Assembly (NCBI RefSeq): GCF_000716605.1
Contig: NZ_JNXE01000043.1
Location: 37,611 to 101,610, forward strand
Direction: 5' to 3'
Length of the DNA: 64,000 nucleotides
From: Streptomyces sp. NRRL F-525
Lineage (GTDB): Bacteria > Actinomycetota > Actinomycetes > Streptomycetales > Streptomycetaceae
Shown in pieces: positions 61,500-64,000 of the stretch. The notes below the pieces were generated by a model. That model made no database searches and was not told the DNA's origin. It worked only from the letters and a program-made list of their open reading frames with translations. Position numbers and translations under genes: made by a program. Every line of letters begins with the position of its first letter. The stretch's first letter is position 1.

Positions 61500-62612
61500 G
61501 TGCCGCTACACGACCTGCTCATACGCATCGCAGAGACCTACGACCCTCAGGACGGCACGTCCAAAGAGGTGCCAGCTCAGGCTCTCCTCCGAGGGGTGAA
61601 GGAGAGGACTGATCTCCCACTGCCCCACGGTTTCATTGCATCGGGGCACGGTGGGCAAGGGTCCGCGAGCATCACGCCGTGGATTGGGGTGTTCGACAAG
61701 GCGATCAACACCGAGCCCCAGGAGGGGTTGTACCTTGCCTACATCTTCGATGCGAGGCTTACGTCCGTCACGCTCACGCTGCAGCAGGGAGTCACGAACC
61801 TCTCCAAGGAGTATCCCAAGCAAGGTGATCTACGGCGCGAGTTGAAGCGGCGCGCGAAGCATCTTCGAGCAGGAATGCAACCGCAACTGGCCGTGCGGTG
61901 GACACATACGCCAGCTTTCGGGACGAAGGCAGAGCGGCCTCGCGCCTACGAGGCTGGGAGCATCGTGGCGAAGCGCTACGAGATTGCCCAACTGCCTGCC
62001 GAGGACGTCCTCAAAGAGGATCTCCACACAGCTTCCCTGCTCCTTCGGGACGCTGCGGCCAGCCAGCGCATCTGGCTCCAGGCGCCGGCACCGAATGAGC
62101 CCTTTGAGTACGTACCTGAGGAGCACGCTCCAGCGGGCGACCCCCTAGATGGCTTCCACCCCAACAGCAGCAGCGACTACTACGTGCGCACAAAGGGAGG
62201 CACGCACCGCAGGGAGCGTCGGCATGAAGAGCTCATTCACGGCTTTGGCCTCCATGCTGTGACGTGCGGATATACCCCGATTACGCGGCGTATGCACCCG
62301 AGGGACTTGGTTCTGCGTCGCTCTGCCGGAGACCTTCAGCGCGATTGGTTGATCGAGGGTAAGGCGGTGAAGAAGGGCAACGCCACGCAGGCAGTTCGCG
62401 AAGCTGTCGGCCAGCTTCTGGAGTACAGCTACTACTGGTACGAGAAGCGCGACGAGCCGAAGCCGCATCTCGTAGCCCTCTTCACCGAAGACATTGGCCA
62501 ATACGCCGAGTATCTAGAGGATCACGGCATTGCCTCTGTCTGGCGTGCTCCTGATGGAGAGTGGGCAGGCTCACCCATAGCAATTTCCTGGGAGCTAGTT
62601 GCCGCGACCTGA
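61500..62612 (+). CDS. MrcB N-terminal domain plus predicted PD-(D/E)XK nuclease
   Basis: A 370-residue protein read from GTG 61500. Residues 1-190 match the MrcB_N (DUF3578) fold, a DNA-recognition domain of modification-dependent restriction enzymes: TPWIGVFDKAINTEPQEGLY, LTLQQGVTNL. Residues 235-350 look like a PD-(D/E)XK nuclease: Asp269 in HPRDLVLRR, then Glu286 and Lys288 in DWLIEGKAVKKG, and AVREAVGQLLEYSYYWYEK. The usual MrcB GTPase domain is missing; the neighbouring helicase may supply the motor. Divergent from that gene. Suggests a compact modification-sensing restriction pair. Confidence 0.8.
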   Translation: MPLHDLLIRIAETYDPQDGTSKEVPAQALLRGVKERTDLPLPHGFIASGHGGQGSASITPWIGVFDKAINTEPQEGLYLAYIFDARLTSVTLTLQQGVTNLSKEYPKQGDLRRELKRRAKHLRAGMQPQLAVRWTHTPAFGTKAERPRAYEAGSIVAKRYEIAQLPAEDVLKEDLHTASLLLRDAAASQRIWLQAPAPNEPFEYVPEEHAPAGDPLDGFHPNSSSDYYVRTKGGTHRRERRHEELIHGFGLHAVTCGYTPITRRMHPRDLVLRRSAGDLQRDWLIEGKAVKKGNATQAVREAVGQLLEYSYYWYEKRDEPKPHLVALFTEDIGQYAEYLEDHGIASVWRAPDGEWAGSPIAISWELVAAT

Positions 62613-62692
62613 TGTGGGGCATCGACGAACCGTCGGTGCCCCATCAACTCATGTGCAGCAAGCGTGTGTTGTTCGGCCGCCGCTGTCGCCCC

Positions 62693-63757
62693 TCAACCCC
62701 CGTGACACTCCCCATAAGCCCGCCCCGACCCACACCAGCAACTAGCCCCCCGCTGAGGCGGCCAAACCACAGCCCGCCCCCGCGCAGCGAGAGTCGTCGC
62801 ATACTGCGGCAACAGGTCGGCATCCCCAGGCGAAGCCCCCTCGGACGCCGCGAACGCCTCATAAGAAGGCACCGTCCCCGTGACGATCCCAAGGTTCGGC
62901 GTCCCGCTAGCCGCCAGCTCCCGCAACGACCCCTCTATTGTCGCAAGGTGCTCCTCGTGCGACGGGTACTCCACCGCAAGGGACTCGTACGCCCCCACCA
63001 GCTCGGCCAACTCCCCCTCGGGCCAATGCAGTACGGCCACCGGGAACGGACGCGACAACGCCTCCCGGAACGCGCCCAGTTCCGCCCGCAGCCGCGAGAT
63101 CTCGGCCTCAAGCTCCGCCGGGTTGTCCGACCCCAGTGACCACACCCGCTTCGGATCATGCAACTCGTCCAGGGAAACCGGCGACGAGGAAGATGAGGAA
63201 GACGAAGAGGGCGAGGAGGACAACGAGGACGCGTGGGCCGAATGCAACGTGTCCGCCAGCGTGTCCCACTCGTCGTGCGACACGCCCAGCATCCGCCGCA
63301 CCCGGTGCCGGCCGTACAGCAACGGGTGGGTGGAGTAAGGCGGTTCGGGGACATCGGTCAGGAGCAGCGTCACGCCCTCCGTGAACGTCTCCTGCGCCGC
63401 CTCCAACTCGTCGTGGGACTCCAGGGACTCCGCGACGATCACCCAGGGTGCGGGATCGCGGGGGGACGCGGTCCGTACCCCGTCGATGATGGCCCTGGCC
63501 TCGGCCTCGTGGCCGTACTCCCAGAGGTTCGAGGCCTTGAGGGCCCGTACCAGATGCGGGGTTTCCAGGGCGTCCGCCGAAGACAGCAGGCGGTCGTAGA
63601 GCGCGGTGGCGGCGGGGCGGTCGCCGGCCAGTTCCAGGTGGGCCGCGGCCTGGAGGAGCAGGGCTTCGGCGTCCTCGGGGTAACGGGCGGCGGTCCGCTC
63701 CAGGCGGGCCGCTTCGGCGGAGTGGTCGACGTTCTCGGCGGGCGTGTCGGGGCGCAT
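62693..63757 (-). CDS. TPR-like protein with C-terminal SEC-C zinc motif
   Basis: A 354-residue protein (ATG 63757; GTG 63766 is possible). The N-terminal half has helical repeats (ARLERTAARYPEDAEALLLQ, HLELAGDRPAATALYDRLL). A pure serine run near the middle (SSSSSSSSS) separates it from a charged helical segment. The C-terminus is SEC-C: ASCWCGSGRAYGECHGG, the Zn-binding CxC...CH type found on SecA and on diverse accessory proteins. Role unknown; protein-binding scaffold likely. Confidence 0.85.
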   Translation of the reverse strand: MRPDTPAENVDHSAEAARLERTAARYPEDAEALLLQAAAHLELAGDRPAATALYDRLLSSADALETPHLVRALKASNLWEYGHEAEARAIIDGVRTASPRDPAPWVIVAESLESHDELEAAQETFTEGVTLLLTDVPEPPYSTHPLLYGRHRVRRMLGVSHDEWDTLADTLHSAHASSLSSSPSSSSSSSSSPVSLDELHDPKRVWSLGSDNPAELEAEISRLRAELGAFREALSRPFPVAVLHWPEGELAELVGAYESLAVEYPSHEEHLATIEGSLRELAASGTPNLGIVTGTVPSYEAFAASEGASPGDADLLPQYATTLAARGRAVVWPPQRGASCWCGSGRAYGECHGG

Positions 63758-64000
63758 GAACGACACGGTACTGCCGATGCCTGCACAGATGGAGGCAAGG
63801 GCAGAGATATGCCCAGGTCGGCCGGTGAGGGTGGCGTGGGGGAGCGGTGAGGGCGCCGGCCGGGGGCCGCCCCACGGGGAACACCGGGTGGCTTCCCGGT
63901 TTCCGCCAGTTTTACGGCTGCTTCGTTTCTACGACCCCTGCGCTTCTACGACCTTCACCTCCCGTTGCCCCGCCCGCCCCCGCCCCCGCCCCTCTCCCGC
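63758..64000. other. Window end, no gene recognised
   Basis: 243 bp of GC-rich sequence with a short inverted repeat ACCGGG (63883-63888) / CCCGGT (63895-63900). No open frame with convincing codon bias. Confidence 0.5.

Overview
The window is chromosomal DNA of a Streptomyces. It is very GC-rich with strong G/C bias at third codon positions and many GTG starts with GGAGG-type ribosome sites. It carries lineage markers: an SsgA-like sporulation protein, DasR-type operators on N-acetylglucosamine PTS genes, a clpS-DUF2017 pair, a Mec-CysO-CysM cysteine pathway and Scr1/DUF397 regulators. From memory, the order hppD ... ssgG ... M6 protease ... clpS ... mec-cysO-cysM ... nagE2/nagE1/nagF ... 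rph ... matches the SCO2927 to about SCO2897 part of the S. coelicolor core, read in one direction; this was not checked by alignment.

Layout. 1-5.8 kb: 3' end of hppD, a TagC-like beta-propeller protein, a three-gene cobalt nitrile hydratase (beta subunit split in two), a membrane TPR protein and an FAD-linked oxidase. 5.8-12.3 kb: ssgG, two RDD membrane proteins, a small membrane protein and a large secreted M6 protease. 12.3-17.4 kb: an intergenic repeat cluster, an MMPL transporter whose C-terminus is written by one repeat copy, NAD salvage genes pncA and pncB, and divergent clpS-DUF2017. 18-22 kb: amino acid permease, then a sulfur module (M67 peptidase, cysteine-ended leader peptide, CysO carrier protein, CysM). 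22-26.5 kb: MBL hydrolase and the GlcNAc PTS genes with DasR boxes. 26.5-32.5 kb: RNase PH, RdgB, tRNA-Leu(UAG), two tandem HNH nucleases, GNAT, peroxiredoxin, GroES-like protein, and a guanidine-III riboswitch controlling an SMR exporter. 32.5-44 kb: class A PBP with a Thr/Gly repeat tail, a three-gene ABC exporter, a LiaF-like protein, an SGNH hydrolase, a DUF445 protein, an MFS transporter and small genes. 44-52 kb: less conserved secreted or membrane genes (DUF3500-HupE pair, TetR-hydrolase pair, two secreted proteins).

52-64 kb is an accessory regulator/defence-like region. Two Scr1-type (XRE plus DUF5753) regulators occur here. One lies in an operon with DUF6879 and is flanked by repeated ATTGCGC boxes upstream of two transcription units. 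The other is paired with DUF397 and diverges from a histidine-kinase-like ATPase. Beside them is a divergent pair: a PLD-helicase-DUF3427 protein and a protein combining an MrcB N-terminal domain with a predicted PD-(D/E)XK nuclease. They share a 156-bp gap with a 16-bp perfect palindrome. This pair is the best candidate here for an undescribed (defence) system.

Nearly all convergent gene pairs are separated by perfect or near-perfect hairpins, which are listed as terminators. No CRISPR array, transposase, integrase or rRNA gene was seen.
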